From contig NZ_BMMF01000010.1 in NCBI RefSeq assembly GCF_014645695.1, forward strand, positions 62,001-126,000: 64,000 nucleotides of DNA. Reading direction: 5' to 3'. The notes under the pieces are model-generated. The model did no database searches and was not told the origin of the DNA. It saw nothing but the letters and a program-made list of their open reading frames with translations. Of the stretch, positions 41,291 to 52,053 are shown in pieces. Position 1 is the first letter of the stretch; every line of letters begins with the position of its first letter. The DNA comes from Salinarimonas ramus. Its GTDB lineage: Bacteria; Pseudomonadota; Alphaproteobacteria; Rhizobiales; Beijerinckiaceae. The position numbers and the translations under genes are program-made.

Positions 41291-42193
41291 ATGACAGCCC
41301 CCACCGCCCTCGATGCGGCGCCCGCCTCGCTCACCCACGCGGCGCGCGACGCGGTGCTCGGCATCGGGCTCCTGTGCGCCATGGACGCGGTCGTCAAGGC
41401 GACCACGGCGCGCTATCCCGTGGTCGAGGTCTCCTTCCTGCGCTTCGCCTTCGGCGCCTTGTGGATGATCCCCGTCGTGCTCTGGGCGCGCCCGCGCCTC
41501 CCCTCGCGCGAGGCACTGCGCGTGAACGCGATTCGCGGCCTCCTCGTCGTCGCGACGGTGCTCACCTTCTTCACGAGCCTCGCGCGGCTGCCGCTCGCGG
41601 AAGCGACGGCGCTCGCCTTCCTGGCGCCGACCTTCATGGCCGTGTTCGGGGTGATGCTGCTCGGCGAGCGGGTCGACCGGCGCATCGTCGGCGCGCTCGT
41701 CGTCGGCTTCGCCGGCATGCTCGTCATCGTCTTCGGCCAGGGCGATCCGACGGCGGGGCTCGACGGCTTCCGGCTCGATCCCGTGGGCGTCGCCGCGGGG
41801 CTGTCGGCGGCTGTGTTCTACGCCCTCGCCATGGTGCTGGTGCGCGCCCGCGCGCGCATCGACGGCATCGTCACCATCGTCGCCCTGCAGAACCTGGTGC
41901 CGGCTGTGATTCTCGCCGTGCCGGCGGTGTTCTTCTGGGTGCCGCTCGCGCCCGCGGACGTGGGGCTCTTCACCCTCGCGGGCTTTCTCGGCGCGAGCGG
42001 GCACCTCCTCCTCACCCGCGCCTTCCGCGCGGCGGAGGCGTCGCGCCTCGCGCCGCTCGACTACACGTCCCTCGTCTGGGCGACGGTGCTCGGCTTCGCC
42101 TTCTTCGGCGAGGTGCCCGGCCTCGCGACGTTCGCGGGCGCGACCCTGATCGTCGCGGGCGCGATCGTCGCCTCGCGCCGAAAGCGGGGCTGA
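41291..42193 (+). CDS. EamA/DMT-family transporter (first copy)
   Basis: A 300-residue protein with ten predicted membrane spans in two EamA repeats (VSFLRFAFGALWMIPVVLWA in the first, SGHLLLTRAFRAAEASRLAP in the second). Drug/metabolite transporters of this type usually export amino acids or other small molecules. The start at 41291 (MTAPTALDAA) is preferred over an upstream ATG that adds 20 hydrophilic residues. Convergent with the unknown 384-residue gene, 7 bp between stops. Confidence 0.87.
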   Translation: MTAPTALDAAPASLTHAARDAVLGIGLLCAMDAVVKATTARYPVVEVSFLRFAFGALWMIPVVLWARPRLPSREALRVNAIRGLLVVATVLTFFTSLARLPLAEATALAFLAPTFMAVFGVMLLGERVDRRIVGALVVGFAGMLVIVFGQGDPTAGLDGFRLDPVGVAAGLSAAVFYALAMVLVRARARIDGIVTIVALQNLVPAVILAVPAVFFWVPLAPADVGLFTLAGFLGASGHLLLTRAFRAAEASRLAPLDYTSLVWATVLGFAFFGEVPGLATFAGATLIVAGAIVASRRKRG

Positions 42194-42200
42194 GGCGTTC

Positions 42201-43355
42201 TCACGCGGCGTGCGGGCAGGCGCGCGCGACGATGTCCTCCGCCGGCACGGCTTCCGGCGGCTTCGGGCGCAGCGGCGGCCAGGGATTGGAGAACATCGCC
42301 TCCTCCGGCACCACATGCCCCCAGACCTGCCCGTAATCCTCGTGCTCCGGCCCGCGATGGGCGTCCGTGATGTACGAGAACTCGAGGTTCGGCCAGACCT
42401 GCGGCGCCTCGTCGTGATGCGCGGCGCGGGTGACGTGCGTGGGGACGAGAACGTCGGTGTGGTAGATCCCGGAATAGAAGTCCTGGGAATGGTCCTGCGG
42501 CACGGTACGCGGCAGCGTCCCGATCGGCGTGCGGCGGGGGCGCAGCGGCGCGAGGCCGCGATTGTGCCAGGTGCAGCTGCCGAACCGCTCCGCCGCCTCC
42601 CGGTCCTGCCCGAGCCCGCCGTTGCCGATGGAGCGCAGGGCGAGGTCCATCACCTGGTCGACGGCGTCGGCCAAGTCGCGCGCCTCACCGGAGGCGACCA
42701 TCTTGCTCGCCCAGTGACCGGCGGAGTTGATGGACATCATCAGCCCGCCCGGCACGCGGCGGTCGTGGTTCTGCGTGCCGTGGGCGGAGGGGTAGAAGAA
42801 GTTCGCGCCACCCTTGTAGAGCCGCACGCGGTCGGTGCGCAGCGGCACGGCCTCCGTGTAGATCACGTCGCAGGCGACAGGCGCGAACTCGACGAAGTAG
42901 AGGTCCGCCACGCGCCGGCAGATCTCGACGAGCGCGTCCGACGGCTGGCAGTCGACGAGGCGCCGGCTCGCCAGCATGACGAGGAAGCCGCTCGGGCCAC
43001 CCTCGAGCGCCGCGCGCTTCCAGTCGCGGCGCGCCTCCTGCAGGCGCGCCCGCAGGTGCTCGTCGCCCCGCGCGATGTCGTCGTCGTCGAGCCAGCAGCA
43101 GGCGATTCCGATGCCGCGCAGGCCGCGGGCGGCGACGCGACCGAAGAGGCAGGGCTGGTAGCGGGACGCCCAGGCGAGGAGCGCGTCGAGCCGCTCCTCG
43201 CGTGGACGTTCCGTGTCGAGCACGACCTCGTGGGCGGCGTCGATGTCGGCGCCGAAGGAAAGCGGCGATGCCGGGCGCGGGAGAGCGTCGAGCATCGCGT
43301 TCAGTGATCGCGTGCTCGCGACGTTGGTACTGTCGACCCGAGAAGGTATCAGCAT
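42201..43355 (-). CDS. 384-residue protein of unknown family
   Basis: I do not recognise this protein. It has no signal peptide or membrane span, is rich in Arg, His, Trp and Cys, and looks like a folded soluble enzyme or binding protein. Distinct stretches are YQPCLFGRVAARGLRGIGIA, the polar loop YPSAHGTQNHDRRVPGGLMM, INSAGHWASKMVASGEARDL, and FYSGIYHTDVLVPTHVTRAA near the C-terminus. The ATG at 43353-43355 has GGAG 11 nt upstream. It diverges from a second EamA transporter across a 151-bp, relatively AT-rich spacer that holds an AAGCAAT/ATTGCTT inverted repeat (43360-43393). It is a real gene by codon pattern and length. Confidence 0.75.
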   Translation of the reverse strand: MLIPSRVDSTNVASTRSLNAMLDALPRPASPLSFGADIDAAHEVVLDTERPREERLDALLAWASRYQPCLFGRVAARGLRGIGIACCWLDDDDIARGDEHLRARLQEARRDWKRAALEGGPSGFLVMLASRRLVDCQPSDALVEICRRVADLYFVEFAPVACDVIYTEAVPLRTDRVRLYKGGANFFYPSAHGTQNHDRRVPGGLMMSINSAGHWASKMVASGEARDLADAVDQVMDLALRSIGNGGLGQDREAAERFGSCTWHNRGLAPLRPRRTPIGTLPRTVPQDHSQDFYSGIYHTDVLVPTHVTRAAHHDEAPQVWPNLEFSYITDAHRGPEHEDYGQVWGHVVPEEAMFSNPWPPLRPKPPEAVPAEDIVARACPHAA

Positions 43356-43506
43356 GGCTAAGCAATCTCCGTTTGAGTAACCGGTAATTGCTTCAAGCCT
43401 AGCGGACGGTCAAGAGATCGCCTGGGAGTAGCGCCTCTTCTGAATTGCGTTTGATGCAACACGGGTATAGAAGCGTGCGCCGACCGAGGCGAGGGCGAGG
43501 TCATTC

Positions 43507-44475
43507 ATGCGCAACGATCCCGTGGAGCAGGACCCGCCGGCGCCGGCACCCGCGCTGCCGGACAGCCCCGCACGGACGCCCGCCGCAGGCAGGGTACCCG
43601 GGCGTGCGCTCGCCATCCTGGCGATGATCGGCTCGGCCGCCTGCTGGGGATCGGCGACGGTGATGTCGCGCGATCTCCTCTACGCCATCCCTCCGGTGAC
43701 GCTGCTGGTCGTGCAGCTCACCGCGAGCGTCGCCTTCCTCGTCGTGCTCTCGGCGCCGCACGTGTTCTGGCGCTACCGTTCGCGCCGCTTCGCCAGAGCC
43801 GCCTCGATCGGCCTGCTGGAGCCCGGCGCCACCTACACGATCGGCCTCGTCGGCCTCGCTTTGACGACGGCGGGCAGCGCCTCGGTGATCGGCGCCTCCG
43901 AGCCGGTGCTGATCCCCCTCGTCGCCTTCCTGATCTTCGGCCACCGGCCATCGCGGCGGCTCGTCGCCTGCATCGCGGTGGCGACGCTCGGCCTCGTCCT
44001 CGTCTCCAGCGCCTCGGCGGCGCTGCCGGGGGCGAGCCCGCTCGGCGACCTCCTCATCGTCCTCGCGACGCTGACGGCGGCCACCTACGTCGTGCTCTCC
44101 GCGCGGATCGCGGGGGATTACCCGACGGCGACGCTCGCATCCGGCCAGCAGGCGGTCGGCCTCGCCTTCGGGCTCGGCGCTTTCGCGCTCGTCGCGGCGA
44201 CGCGCCTCGACGAGACCGGGCTCGATGCGCTCACGCCGGGAATCCTCGCCTACGCGGCGCTCTCGGGCGTGGTGCAATACGCGCTCGCCTTCTGGCTGTA
44301 TCTCATCGGGCTGCGGCGCTTCTCGGCGGGCGCGGCGGGGCTGTGGCTGACGCTGATCCCCGTCTTCGGCCTCCTGGGCGCCTGGCTCTGGCTGGGCGAG
44401 GTGCCGACGCTCATGACCCTCGTCGGCGCGGCGATGATCGTCGCCGCGGTGACGCTGGGGCGCGGGGAGGAATAG
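43507..44475 (+). CDS. EamA/DMT-family transporter (second copy)
   Basis: A 322-residue protein with a proline-rich N-terminus of about 30 residues and ten predicted spans. The first EamA repeat includes AILAMIGSAACWGSATVMSR and the second ends LGEVPTLMTLVGAAMIVAAV. It is likely an exporter of a small metabolite; substrate unknown. Divergent from the unknown 384-residue gene, so the two may share regulation. Confidence 0.87.
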   Translation: MRNDPVEQDPPAPAPALPDSPARTPAAGRVPGRALAILAMIGSAACWGSATVMSRDLLYAIPPVTLLVVQLTASVAFLVVLSAPHVFWRYRSRRFARAASIGLLEPGATYTIGLVGLALTTAGSASVIGASEPVLIPLVAFLIFGHRPSRRLVACIAVATLGLVLVSSASAALPGASPLGDLLIVLATLTAATYVVLSARIAGDYPTATLASGQQAVGLAFGLGAFALVAATRLDETGLDALTPGILAYAALSGVVQYALAFWLYLIGLRRFSAGAAGLWLTLIPVFGLLGAWLWLGEVPTLMTLVGAAMIVAAVTLGRGEE

Positions 44476-44553
44476 CGGCGCCGGCGCGAGCGGGCGAGCC
44501 CGCCCCGGGATTGCATCCGCTCGAGATGGCGCAGATCGCACGGACCCTCGTCC

Positions 44554-44582
44554 TTGACAGGACGCCGCAACCCACCTATCTC
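44554..44582 (+). promoter_or_regulatory. groESL promoter, RpoH/sigma-70-like
   Basis: CTTGACA (-35 hexamer TTGACA at 44554-44559), a 17-bp spacer and TATCTC (44577-44582), inside CCTATCTCG. The -10 context resembles alphaproteobacterial heat-shock sigma factor promoters, while the -35 also fits sigma-70. It lies just before the CIRCE element and about 110 nt before groES. Confidence 0.75.
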
Positions 44583-44593
44583 GCGATCACGCT

Positions 44594-44620
44594 TTGGCAC
44601 TCACGAGGATCGAGTGCTAA
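44594..44620 (+). promoter_or_regulatory. CIRCE element (HrcA operator)
   Basis: TTGGCACTC, a 9-nt spacer, GAGTGCTAA. The arms match the CIRCE consensus TTAGCACTC-N9-GAGTGCTAA with one change in the left arm. It overlaps the start of the groESL transcript, where HrcA would repress. Confidence 0.93.
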
Positions 44621-44691
44621 CAGCCCAGAGCAACCCGGACGGCGGGTGCGTTCTATCCGAGCGCGCTCCGCCTGCATAGAGGACGCCACCC

Positions 44692-44982
44692 ATGAATTTC
44701 CGTCCCCTGCACGACCGCGTCGTCGTCCGCCGCATCGAGGCGGAAGAGAAGACGAAGGGCGGGATCATCATCCCGGACAGCGCCAAGGAGAAGCCCCAGG
44801 AGGGCGAGGTGATCGCCGTGGGCCCGGGCGCCCGCGACGAGACCGGCAAGGTCCAGCCCCTCGACGTCAAGGCCGGCGACCGCGTCCTGTTCGGCAAGTG
44901 GTCGGGCACCGAGGTCCGCATCGACGGCCAGGATCTCCTCATCATGAAGGAGAGCGACATCATGGGCGTCGTCGCCGCGTAA
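44692..44982 (+). CDS. groES: co-chaperonin GroES
   Basis: A 96-residue GroES, the heptameric lid of the GroEL cage. Conserved features are [20 protein letters not shown], the mobile loop [18 protein letters not shown], and the C-terminal [20 protein letters not shown]. The gene starts about 70 nt after the CIRCE element and is followed by groEL after 114 nt. Confidence 0.98.
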   Translation: MNFRPLHDRVVVRRIEAEEKTKGGIIIPDSAKEKPQEGEVIAVGPGARDETGKVQPLDVKAGDRVLFGKWSGTEVRIDGQDLLIMKESDIMGVVAA

Positions 44983-46749
<1,767 letters not shown>

Positions 46750-46787
46750 TCCGACGCCCGGCTCGCGCCACGCGAGACGACAGGAAG

Positions 46788-46815
46788 GCCCCCGGGGAGA
46801 CCCGGGGGCTTTCTT
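46788..46815 (+). terminator. intrinsic terminator of groESL
   Basis: GCCCCCGGG, loop GAGA, CCCGGGGGC gives a perfect 9-bp stem, extended by A-T and G-T pairs, followed by TTTCTT. It begins 39 nt after the groEL stop and faces the convergent TRAP gene. Confidence 0.88.
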
Positions 46816-46879
46816 CGTTGCGGGCGAGCGTGTCGCCGGAACCAGGCGCAGCGGGCGGGGGGCGCTCGGTCGCCCTGCT

Positions 46880-48583
46880 CTACTGCCCCGGCAGCTGCGG
46901 TGGCGCGAAGCTCGGCATCTCGGGCGGGCCGAAGCCGGGCCCGAACCCACCGCCCGGCCCCCCTGCCCCGTCGCCGAGGCCCGGCATGATCAGCCGGTCG
47001 AGCCGCTCGCGCACCTGGTCCTCGTCGAGCACCGGCGCGTCCGAGCGGTAGTGCGTGACGATCCCGGGCGCGAAATAGACGACGAGGACCATCAGCACCT
47101 GGATGGCGACGAAGGGGATCACGCCCCGGTAGATCTCGAGCGTCGCGACCCCGCGCATGCGCTCGCCGGTCACCGCGTCATCGTACTCTCCGCTCGGCGT
47201 TACCGATCGCAGGTAAAACAGCGAGAAGCCGAAGGGTGGCGTGAGGAACGAGGTCTGGAAGTTCACCGCGAGCAGCACGCCGAACCAGACGAGATCGATG
47301 CCCAGCGCCTGCGCCGGCGCGACGAGGAGCGGCACGAGGATGAAGACGATCTCGAAGAAGTCGAGGAAGAAGCCCAGGAAGAACACCACCAGCGCGACGA
47401 AGAGCAGGAACCCCGCCTCCCCGCCCGGCAGCGCCAGCAGCAGGTCCTTCACCCAGATGTGCCCGCTCACCCCGTAGAAGGTGAGCGAGAACACCCGCGC
47501 GCCGATGAGCACGAACATGACGAAGGCGGAGAGTCGCAGCGTCTGCTCGGCGGCCTCCCGGGTGAGGCGCAGGCTGAGCCGCCCCTTGAGCGCGGCCAGC
47601 ACGAGGGCGCCCACGGCCCCCATCGCCCCGCCTTCGGTGGGCGTCGCGAGCCCGACGAAGATCGTGCCCAGCACGAGGAAGATCAGCGCCAGCGGCGGTA
47701 CGAGGACGAGGGTCACCTGCTCGGCGAGGTAGGAGAGGATGCCGAGCTTCAGGCGCCGGTTCGCGAGCGCCAGGGCGAAGGCGAGGAGAACGCCCACGCC
47801 CGAGCCGTAGACGTAGGGCGCCTGCTCGACGCGGCTCGCGAAGACCGCGGTCGCGCCCCAGCCGATTCCGACGCAGATCGCGGCGAGCACGAAGAGCGAG
47901 GCGAGGCCCTTGCCCAGCGTGCGCGCCTCCGGCGGCAATGGCGGGCTCATGGCGGGGCGGATCAGCGTGTTGAGGAAGACGTAGAGCGCGAAGAGCCCCG
48001 TCAGCATCAGCGCCGGCACCATGGCGCCGGCATACATGTCCCCCACCGAGCGCCCGAGCTGGTCGGCGAGCACGATCAGCACGAGCGAGGGCGGCAGGAT
48101 CTGCGCCAGCGTTCCCGAGGCCACGATGACGCCCGTGGCGAGGCGCCGGTCGTAGCCGTAGCGCAGCATGATCGGCAGCGAGATCAGCCCCATGGAGATC
48201 ACGGCGGCCGCGACGACGCCCGTCGTCGCCGCGAGGAGCGCGCCGACGAAGATCACCGCGTAGGCGAGCCCGCCGCGCACGGAGCCGAAGAGCTGGCCCA
48301 TCGTGTCGAGCAGGTCCTCCGCCATGCGCGATCGCTCGAGCACGAGACCCATGAAGGTGAAGAAGGGGATGGCGAGCAGCGTCTCGTTGGCCATGGCGCC
48401 GTAGACGCGATCCGGCAGCGCCTGGAAGAAGCCAGGCGCGAACAGGCCGAGCTCGATGCCCAGGAACCCGAAGCCGAGCCCGAGCGCCGCCAGCGAGAAG
48501 GCGATCGGGTAGCCGAGCAGCATCAGCACGACGAGCGAGCCGAACATGATCGGCGCGAGATTGGCCACGAGGAAGGCGCTCAT
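46880..48583 (-). CDS. TRAP transporter large permease (DctM-type)
   Basis: A 567-residue membrane protein of the TRAP family with about 14-15 spans. Family landmarks include NETLLAIPFFTFMGLVLERS, the helix with GVVAAAVISMGLISLPIMLR, the LPPSLVLIVLADQLG segment, and LATPTEGGAMGAVGALVLA. It is longer than the usual 430-residue DctM, with a middle insertion and a Gly/Pro-rich C-terminal tail (GPGGGFGPGFGPPEMPSFAP). The start (48581-48583) overlaps the small-subunit stop by 4 nt (ATGA). No binding-protein gene is next to it. Confidence 0.9.
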   Translation of the reverse strand: MSAFLVANLAPIMFGSLVVLMLLGYPIAFSLAALGLGFGFLGIELGLFAPGFFQALPDRVYGAMANETLLAIPFFTFMGLVLERSRMAEDLLDTMGQLFGSVRGGLAYAVIFVGALLAATTGVVAAAVISMGLISLPIMLRYGYDRRLATGVIVASGTLAQILPPSLVLIVLADQLGRSVGDMYAGAMVPALMLTGLFALYVFLNTLIRPAMSPPLPPEARTLGKGLASLFVLAAICVGIGWGATAVFASRVEQAPYVYGSGVGVLLAFALALANRRLKLGILSYLAEQVTLVLVPPLALIFLVLGTIFVGLATPTEGGAMGAVGALVLAALKGRLSLRLTREAAEQTLRLSAFVMFVLIGARVFSLTFYGVSGHIWVKDLLLALPGGEAGFLLFVALVVFFLGFFLDFFEIVFILVPLLVAPAQALGIDLVWFGVLLAVNFQTSFLTPPFGFSLFYLRSVTPSGEYDDAVTGERMRGVATLEIYRGVIPFVAIQVLMVLVVYFAPGIVTHYRSDAPVLDEDQVRERLDRLIMPGLGDGAGGPGGGFGPGFGPPEMPSFAPPQLPGQ

Positions 48584-49131
48584 GCCGTGAGCCCCGGTCC
48601 CGCGCGCCCGTCGTCGGCATCGTCCGGCAGCGCTCCGCGCAGGACGGCGATCTTCTTCACGAGCTCGGACACGCCTTGCGCGAGCAGCATGGTGAAGCCG
48701 ACGAGGACGAGGAGCTTCGCCGGCCACAGCGGCAGGCCGCCGGCATTGGGCGAGACCTCTCCGGTGCGCCAGGAGAGCAGGAAGAACGGCACCGCCGTCG
48801 TCGCGTGCACGAAGGCGAAGGGCAGCAGGAAGAGCGCGTGGCCGACGACGTCGATCCAGGCGCGCGTGCGCGGCGCGAGGCGCGAGGAGAGGACGTCGAT
48901 GCGCACGTGCTCGTTACGTTTCAAGGTCCAAGACGCGCCGAGCAGGAAGACGGCGCCGAACAGGTACCATTGCAGCTCGAGCCAGGCGTTCGACGAGAGC
49001 GAGAAGGCCTTGCGCGAGATCGCGTTGCCCGCCGAGATCACCACCGCCGCCAGGACGAGCCAGGCGGCGAGGCGCGCGATGCGCTCGTTCAGCGCGTCGA
49101 TGCCGTGCGCGAGACGCAGGGCGAAGGACAT
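48580..49131 (-). CDS. TRAP transporter small permease (DctQ-type)
   Basis: A 183-residue protein with four predicted spans and the family motif WLELQWYLFGAVFLLGASWT followed by RNEHVRIDVLS. With the large permease it forms the membrane part of a TRAP carboxylate/sulfonate importer. The start at 49129-49131 is followed by a basic helix. Normally a DctP binding protein precedes these genes; here the neighbouring upstream gene is the divergent phnD, which is of another transporter type. Confidence 0.88.
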   Translation of the reverse strand: MSFALRLAHGIDALNERIARLAAWLVLAAVVISAGNAISRKAFSLSSNAWLELQWYLFGAVFLLGASWTLKRNEHVRIDVLSSRLAPRTRAWIDVVGHALFLLPFAFVHATTAVPFFLLSWRTGEVSPNAGGLPLWPAKLLVLVGFTMLLAQGVSELVKKIAVLRGALPDDADDGRAGPGLTA

Positions 49132-49256
49132 GGGTCGGTCTCCCGGCCGCGCGCGGGGGGGGACTCGCCGGCTCGACATCCGGCTTCTAGTGGAAACGGC
49201 GGGGGAGGCAAGACGTCGCGTCTCGATCGCCGTCCACAGGCCGTCGACAGCGCAAT

Positions 49257-49285
49257 CGGTCACGCGCTTGTCACCGATCTGTCAT
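49257..49285 (+). promoter_or_regulatory. triple Pho-box half-sites before phnD
   Basis: CGGTCAC (49257-49263), GCGC, TTGTCAC (49268-49274), CGAT, CTGTCAT (49279-49285): three direct repeats on an 11-bp period, matching the PhoB site CTGTCAT-N4-CTGTCAY best in the last two. A -10-like TATACC lies at 49294-49299, 8 bp after the box, where PhoB-dependent promoters have it. The site is 91 nt before phnD. Confidence 0.75.
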
Positions 49286-49375
49286 GCGGGAACTATACCC
49301 GGACGTCAGCGCCGCCCCACCCTGCGTAACCCGCGCAAGCCCGCGAGGGCGGCCGAACGGACAGGAGGTCACGTC

Positions 49376-50326
49376 ATGGTGTTCCGCACCCTCGCCGCCG
49401 CCGCGGCGCTGCTCGTCGCCACCGGCGCCGCCCAGGCCCAGTTCACGCTCGACGAGCGCTTCACCGACGCCGACGGCGACATGATCGCCGACGTCCCGAG
49501 CGATCCCGCGCAGCTCGTCGACCCGTCGACGCTCATCTTCGCCTACACGCCCGTCGAGGACCCGGCCGTCTACGCCGAGGTGTGGGCCGGCTTCCTGGAG
49601 CACCTCGAGGAGGCGACCGGCAAGAGCGTGCAGTTCTTCCCGGTCCAGTCGAACGCCGCCCAGATCGAGGCCATGCGCGCCGGGCGCCTGCACATCGCCG
49701 GCTTCAACACCGGCTCGAACCCGCTCGCCGTCGCCTGCGCGGGCTTCCGTCCCTTCGCCATGATGGCGGCGTCGGACGGCTCGTACGGCTACGAGATGGA
49801 GATCATCACGTATCCGGGCTCCGAAATCGAGAGCGTCGAGGACATCCGCGGCAAGCAGATGGCGTTCACCTCCGAGACGTCGAACTCGGGCTTCAAGGCG
49901 CCCTCCGCGCTGCTCGCGAGCGAGTTCGGCATGGTCGCCGGCGAGGATTTCGAGCCGACCTTCTCGGGCGCGCACGACAACTCGATCCTGGGCGTCGCCA
50001 ACCAGGACTATCCGGCCGCGGCGATCGCGAACTCGGTCAAGGCTCGCATGCTCGATCGCGGCGTGGTCTCCGCCGACCAGCTCGAGGTGATCTATACCTC
50101 GCAGACCTTCCCCACGACGGGCTACGGCACGGTCTACAACCTCACGCCGGAGCTGCAGCAGCAGATCCGCGACGCGTTCTTCTCCTACGACTGGGAGGGC
50201 ACCGCGCTCGCCGAGGAGTTCGGCCGCAACGGCGAGGACCAGTTCATCGAGATCTCGTTCCAGGAGGACTGGGCCGTCATCCGCCAGATCGACGAGGCGA
50301 ACGGCGTGCAGTACACCTGCGATTGA
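49376..50326 (+). CDS. phnD: phosphonate ABC transporter substrate-binding protein
   Basis: A 316-residue periplasmic binding protein. The signal peptide is MVFRTLAAAAALLVATGAAQ with cleavage probably after AQA (21). The mature part matches PhnD (FAYTPVEDPAVYAEVWAGFL, AGRLHIAGFNTGSNPLAVAC, FTSETSNSGFKAPSALL). It would bind phosphonates, phosphite or phosphate esters and hand them to PhnCEE. ATG at 49376 has AGGAGG 7 nt upstream. A hairpin separates it from phnC, and a Pho box precedes it. Confidence 0.93.
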   Translation: MVFRTLAAAAALLVATGAAQAQFTLDERFTDADGDMIADVPSDPAQLVDPSTLIFAYTPVEDPAVYAEVWAGFLEHLEEATGKSVQFFPVQSNAAQIEAMRAGRLHIAGFNTGSNPLAVACAGFRPFAMMAASDGSYGYEMEIITYPGSEIESVEDIRGKQMAFTSETSNSGFKAPSALLASEFGMVAGEDFEPTFSGAHDNSILGVANQDYPAAAIANSVKARMLDRGVVSADQLEVIYTSQTFPTTGYGTVYNLTPELQQQIRDAFFSYDWEGTALAEEFGRNGEDQFIEISFQEDWAVIRQIDEANGVQYTCD

Positions 50327-50338
50327 TCGCATGAACTC

Positions 50339-50367
50339 GGCGCGCCGCGGCCGACCCGCGGCGCGCC
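50339..50367 (+). promoter_or_regulatory. strong hairpin between phnD and phnC
   Basis: GGCGCGCCGCGG, loop CCGAC, CCGCGGCGCGCC is a perfect 12-bp stem 12 nt after the phnD stop, followed by TCTTCGTAATTTT. It could act as a partial terminator or as a 3' stability clamp that keeps the binding protein more abundant than the membrane parts, as in many ABC import operons. Confidence 0.75.
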
Positions 50368-50395
50368 TCTTCGTAATTTTGGGGGAGACGAGCCG

Positions 50396-51226
50396 ATGCT
50401 GCGCGTCGAGGCGCTGACCAAGCGCTACAAGACCGGCGACAAGGCCCTGACCGACGTCTCGTTCGACGTGCCCTCGGGCCAGGTCGTGGGGCTCATCGGC
50501 CCCTCCGGCGCCGGCAAGTCGACGCTCATCCGCTGCGTCAACCGACTGGTGGAGCCGTCCTCGGGCAAGGTCTTCCTCGGCGATCGCGAGATCACCCGCG
50601 TGGGCCGCGGCGAGCTGCGCCGGGTGCGCCGGCGCATCGGCATGATCTTCCAGGAATACGCGCTGGTCGAGCGCCTGACCGTGATGGAGAACGTTCTCTC
50701 CGGTCGCCTCGGCTACGTGCCCTTCTGGCGCTCCTTCCTGCGCCGCTTCCCGCAGGGCGACGTCGACAAGGCCTTCGCGCTGCTCGATCGGGTCGGGCTC
50801 TCCGACCACGTCGACAAGCGCGCGGACGCGCTCTCCGGCGGGCAGCGCCAGCGCGTGGGCATCGCGCGCGCGCTCGAGCAGGACCCGGAGCTCCTCCTCG
50901 TCGACGAGCCGACCGCGTCCCTCGACCCCAAGACCTCGCGCCAGATCATGCGCCTCATCTGCGAGATCTGCCGCGAGCGTGGCCTGCCCGCGATCATCAA
51001 CATCCACGACGTGCTCCTCGCCAAGATGTTCGTCGATCGCATCGTCGGGCTCAGAGCCGGCCGGATCGTCTTCGACGGGCCGCCGGACGCCCTCGACGAG
51101 GAGGCGCTCACCGCCATCTACGGCTCCGAGGACTGGAACGCCATGCGCAAGGAGGCGGACGAGACGGCGAAGGACGCCGCCGAGGCCGCAGATTTCGAGG
51201 CGCGCGCGCAGGCGGGCGCGGCATGA
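50396..51226 (+). CDS. phnC: phosphonate ABC transporter ATP-binding protein
   Basis: A 276-residue ABC ATPase. Walker A is GPSGAGKST (35-43), the Q loop is [19 protein letters not shown], the signature is [15 protein letters not shown], and Walker B is [13 protein letters not shown]. It drives uptake through the PhnE subunits. The C-terminal 30 or so residues are charged and variable. phnE begins 4 nt before its stop (overlap). Confidence 0.95.
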   Translation: MLRVEALTKRYKTGDKALTDVSFDVPSGQVVGLIGPSGAGKSTLIRCVNRLVEPSSGKVFLGDREITRVGRGELRRVRRRIGMIFQEYALVERLTVMENVLSGRLGYVPFWRSFLRRFPQGDVDKAFALLDRVGLSDHVDKRADALSGGQRQRVGIARALEQDPELLLVDEPTASLDPKTSRQIMRLICEICRERGLPAIINIHDVLLAKMFVDRIVGLRAGRIVFDGPPDALDEEALTAIYGSEDWNAMRKEADETAKDAAEAADFEARAQAGAA

Positions 51227-52053
51227 GCGCGTCCGCCCCCGGCGCTTCCGCTCCCGCCGCTCGCGGGCGGCGCTGGAAGCGCCCGCCGATCTTCATCCAG
51301 CGAGGCTGGCTGCGCCTCGTCGTCTACGGCGGCTTCGTTCTCTACCTCGCGCTCGCGATCTCGACCGTAGAGGTCAATTGGAGCCGCGTCGCGGAGGGCA
51401 TGGAGCGCGGCTGGCGTTTCGTGCAGGGCTTCCTCACGCCCGACTTCACGTCGCGCTCCACCGACATCGTCAAGGGCTTCGTCGAGAGCCTCACGATGAC
51501 GCTCACCTCGACCGTCGCCGGCGTCATCCTCTCCATCCCCATCGGGGTCGGCGCCGCACGCAACATCGCGCCGCTGCCGGTCTACGCGGTGTGCCGCGCC
51601 ATCGTCGCCGTGTCGCGCTCCTTCCAGGAGATCATCATCGCCATCCTGTTCGTGGCGATGTTCGGCTTCGGACCCTTCGCCGGCTTCCTGACGCTCACCT
51701 TCGCCACGATCGGCTTCATGGCGAAGCTGCTCGCCGAGGACATCGAGGACATCGACGAGGGGCAGGCCGAGGCCATGCGGGCCACCGGCGCGAGCTGGTG
51801 GCAGGTGCTCAACTGGGGCATCCAGCCCCAGGTGCTCCCGCGGCTCGTCGGGCTCTCGATGTACCGGCTCGACATCAACTTTCGCGAGTCGGCGGTGATC
51901 GGCATCGTCGGCGCCGGCGGCATCGGGGCGACCCTCAACGTGGCCATGGACCGCTACGAGTACGACACCGCCGCCGCCGTGCTGCTCCTCATCATCCTCA
52001 TCGTCATGGCCGCCGAGTATTCCTCGAGCTGGCTGCGCAAGCGGATCCAGTGA
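51223..52053 (+). CDS. phnE: phosphonate ABC transporter permease (first)
   Basis: A 276-residue inner-membrane permease with five or six spans. The EAA coupling loop is [20 protein letters not shown], and the conserved [20 protein letters not shown] follows. It shares its last base with the next permease start (TGATG), so the two are translationally coupled. A heterodimer with the second PhnE is expected. Confidence 0.93.
   Translation: MSASAPGASAPAARGRRWKRPPIFIQRGWLRLVVYGGFVLYLALAISTVEVNWSRVAEGMERGWRFVQGFLTPDFTSRSTDIVKGFVESLTMTLTSTVAGVILSIPIGVGAARNIAPLPVYAVCRAIVAVSRSFQEIIIAILFVAMFGFGPFAGFLTLTFATIGFMAKLLAEDIEDIDEGQAEAMRATGASWWQVLNWGIQPQVLPRLVGLSMYRLDINFRESAVIGIVGAGGIGATLNVAMDRYEYDTAAAVLLLIILIVMAAEYSSSWLRKRIQ

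Noticed and set aside
49376..50326. phnD as the missing binding protein for the TRAP genes
   Set aside because: It belongs to the ABC-type PhnD family, lies on the opposite strand and is followed by its own ATPase and permeases.
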